A stretch of 64,000 bases of DNA, taken from NCBI RefSeq assembly GCF_000691145.1, contig NZ_ASJC01000006.1:62001-126000 (forward strand), in the 5' to 3' direction. The position numbers were made by a program, and so were the translations under genes. The notes below the pieces were generated by a model. It saw only the letters and a list, made by a program, of their open reading frames with translations. It did no database searches and was not told where the DNA came from. Positions 62,929-64,000 of the stretch are shown in pieces; the stretch's first letter is position 1, and each line of letters begins with the position of its first letter. The stretch is from Bacillus altitudinis 41KF2b. Its GTDB lineage: Bacteria > Bacillota > Bacilli > Bacillales > Bacillaceae.

Positions 62929-63916
62929 ATGTAGATTCTCGTGTGACAAGCCGAGTAGGCAGTTGAATATGTTCACGTTGTAATGGTTTTTGATCTTGTA
63001 GCAGCTGAATCATTTGTTTGACAGACTGCTGGCCAAGTTCGACGATGGGGATGTCGATGGTCGTGATCGTTGGTGCTGTCACCTCGCAAATGTCTTGATT
63101 GTCATAACCGATCACCGCTACATCCTTAGGAATGTCATATCCATATGAAATGGCTTGTTTAATGAGGCCTGCTGCCACTTGATCATTGCCGGTGAAAATC
63201 GCATCCGGCGCATCCGGCATCCGGTGGATTAAGTCCATCAAACGAAAGCCGTCTTCAATGGTAAAAGCCTCGCCGAACAGCCAATCTTCTTTAAGCGGCA
63301 AACCGTGATCAGAAAGCGCATCAAGATAGCCTTGCTTTCTTTGTTTTTGCGCTTCACTGCTTTCTGTATCAAAGCAAAATCCAATGGATGTACGCCCTGA
63401 TTGAATCAAGTAGTCAACCGCTTTATAGGCAGCTTCCCGCTCATCATATCCGATAATCGGAATGTCTGCTGTTTGATGAAATTCATTTGCCATGACGATT
63501 GGGCCGTTTGCTAAAAATGGCTCGATTGTTTCCCACTTATTTTCTAACGCCCCCAATATGACACCATCTACTTCTTTTCTTTTTAATAATTGAAGCCCTT
63601 CAAGTTCTACTGATTCTTGATAAAACGTCTGGAGCACGATGGCTTTATACCCTTGATCTAGTGCTTCCTTTGAAATGCCTTTAATCAATTGTGCAAAAAA
63701 AGGATGGTCCACAGCTGGAACAGACACAGCAATGGTTTTTGTCTGATGTGACCGAAGGGTGCGGGCTGCTGAGCTTGGTGTATACTCCATTTCCTTCATC
63801 ACCTGTAAAATGTGCTGGCGCTTTTCTTCTGATACATATGGATGGTTGTTCAGCACCCGAGAAACAGTGGTCGTTGAAACCCCGCAGCGTTTGGCAATTT
63901 CATAAATTGTACACAT
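62927..63916 (-). CDS. LacI/GalR family transcriptional regulator
   Basis: A 329-residue regulator. The N-terminal HTH is TIYEIAKRCGVSTTTVSRVLNNHPYVS, with the hinge YTPSSAARTLRSHQTKTIAV and a periplasmic-binding-protein-type sugar domain (FFAQLIKGISKEAL, IFTGNDQVAAGLIKQA, AVIGYDNQDICEVTAPTITT). The effector is probably a sugar or sugar phosphate. ATG 63916 is chosen, with AAAGGA 9 nt upstream; the frame extends to 63997 across the upstream cre/operator. Its regulated genes probably lie beyond the right edge of the window. I cannot name the orthologue. Confidence 0.85.
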   Translation of the reverse strand: MCTIYEIAKRCGVSTTTVSRVLNNHPYVSEEKRQHILQVMKEMEYTPSSAARTLRSHQTKTIAVSVPAVDHPFFAQLIKGISKEALDQGYKAIVLQTFYQESVELEGLQLLKRKEVDGVILGALENKWETIEPFLANGPIVMANEFHQTADIPIIGYDEREAAYKAVDYLIQSGRTSIGFCFDTESSEAQKQRKQGYLDALSDHGLPLKEDWLFGEAFTIEDGFRLMDLIHRMPDAPDAIFTGNDQVAAGLIKQAISYGYDIPKDVAVIGYDNQDICEVTAPTITTIDIPIVELGQQSVKQMIQLLQDQKPLQREHIQLPTRLVTREST

Positions 63917-63948
63917 ATTAACAAATCCTTTACACAAAGTTATTGTTC

Positions 63949-63962
63949 TGAAATCGATAACA
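63949..63962 (+). promoter_or_regulatory. cre-type operator upstream of the LacI-family gene
   Basis: TGAAATCGATAACA matches the cre consensus TGWAANCGNTNWCA at all 14 positions, 33 bp upstream of the start codon. It could be bound by CcpA or, since LacI-family operators are alike, by this regulator itself. Confidence 0.65.
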
Positions 63963-64000
63963 TCATTTACAATGTGAAACAAGTTAAATATTAACAAATG

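Overview
The window is a low-GC Firmicute chromosome segment. Gene content and order match the Bacillus subtilis 20-30 degree region (mmuP-mmuM, glsA-glnT/glnK-glnL, natKR-natAB, ycdA, cwlJ, ycdF, yceB-yceH, opuA, amhX, ycgA, ldh-lctP). Interspersed genes are absent from that region of strain 168. The best guess is a member of the Bacillus pumilus/safensis/altitudinis group. This is an inference from synteny and remembered protein similarity; no search was run. Ribosome-binding sites are strong (AGGAGG), TTG/GTG starts are frequent, and rho-independent terminators punctuate most units. I saw no rRNA, tRNA, CRISPR array or intact insertion sequence.

Layout. 0-3 kb: a truncated ORF, then the mmuM-mmuP S-methylmethionine salvage operon (minus strand). 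3-20 kb: an accessory block between mmuM and glnT. It holds a YitT-family membrane protein behind a hairpin-rich leader, a PadR/DUF1700 operon with its palindromic operator, a Bcr/CflA exporter, a GNAT enzyme, the extracellular protease Epr, an amidase, a QdoR-like TetR gene with a quercetinase (QdoI-like), AdhB-like dehydrogenase, MarR with an acyl-CoA ligase, an APC permease, a VOC protein and an epoxide-hydrolase-like enzyme. 20-25.5 kb: glutamine utilisation (glsA-glnT, divergent two-component system glnK-glnL) with recognisable GlnL, promoter and cre sites. 25.6-33 kb: a SEC-C protein, a YcdA-like lipoprotein, an aldo/keto reductase, and the Na+ ABC exporter natAB with divergent natKR.

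33-36.3 kb is an AT-rich island. A three-gene minus-strand operon encodes a membrane-anchored subtilase, a secreted protein with a basic His-rich C-terminus (toxin-like, SAR2788-like) and a small cytosolic protein in the immunity position. Behind it lies about 0.95 kb of decayed sequence containing a near-perfect 14-bp inverted repeat. 36.3-41.5 kb: ycdA, cwlJ, ycdF, an acyltransferase and yceB. 41.5-52 kb: the ter-type stress operon yceCDEF-GH. Four extra genes are inserted between yceF and yceG: a CitE-like lyase, a PRTase/TRSP protein, a StiP/PELOTA protein and a HAD phosphatase. Together with YceG these form the predicted but uncharacterised ter-linked biosynthetic module. 52-64 kb: the glycine betaine transporter opuA, a hydrolase, an SDR, amhX-ycgA, Rex-controlled ldh-lctP and a LacI-family regulator.

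Two copies of a dispersed repeat (122-bp core with terminal inverted repeats) lie in opposite orientation near 5.6 kb and 62.8 kb. Each sits between two direct copies of a transcription-terminator stem, as if it had inserted into terminators and duplicated them.
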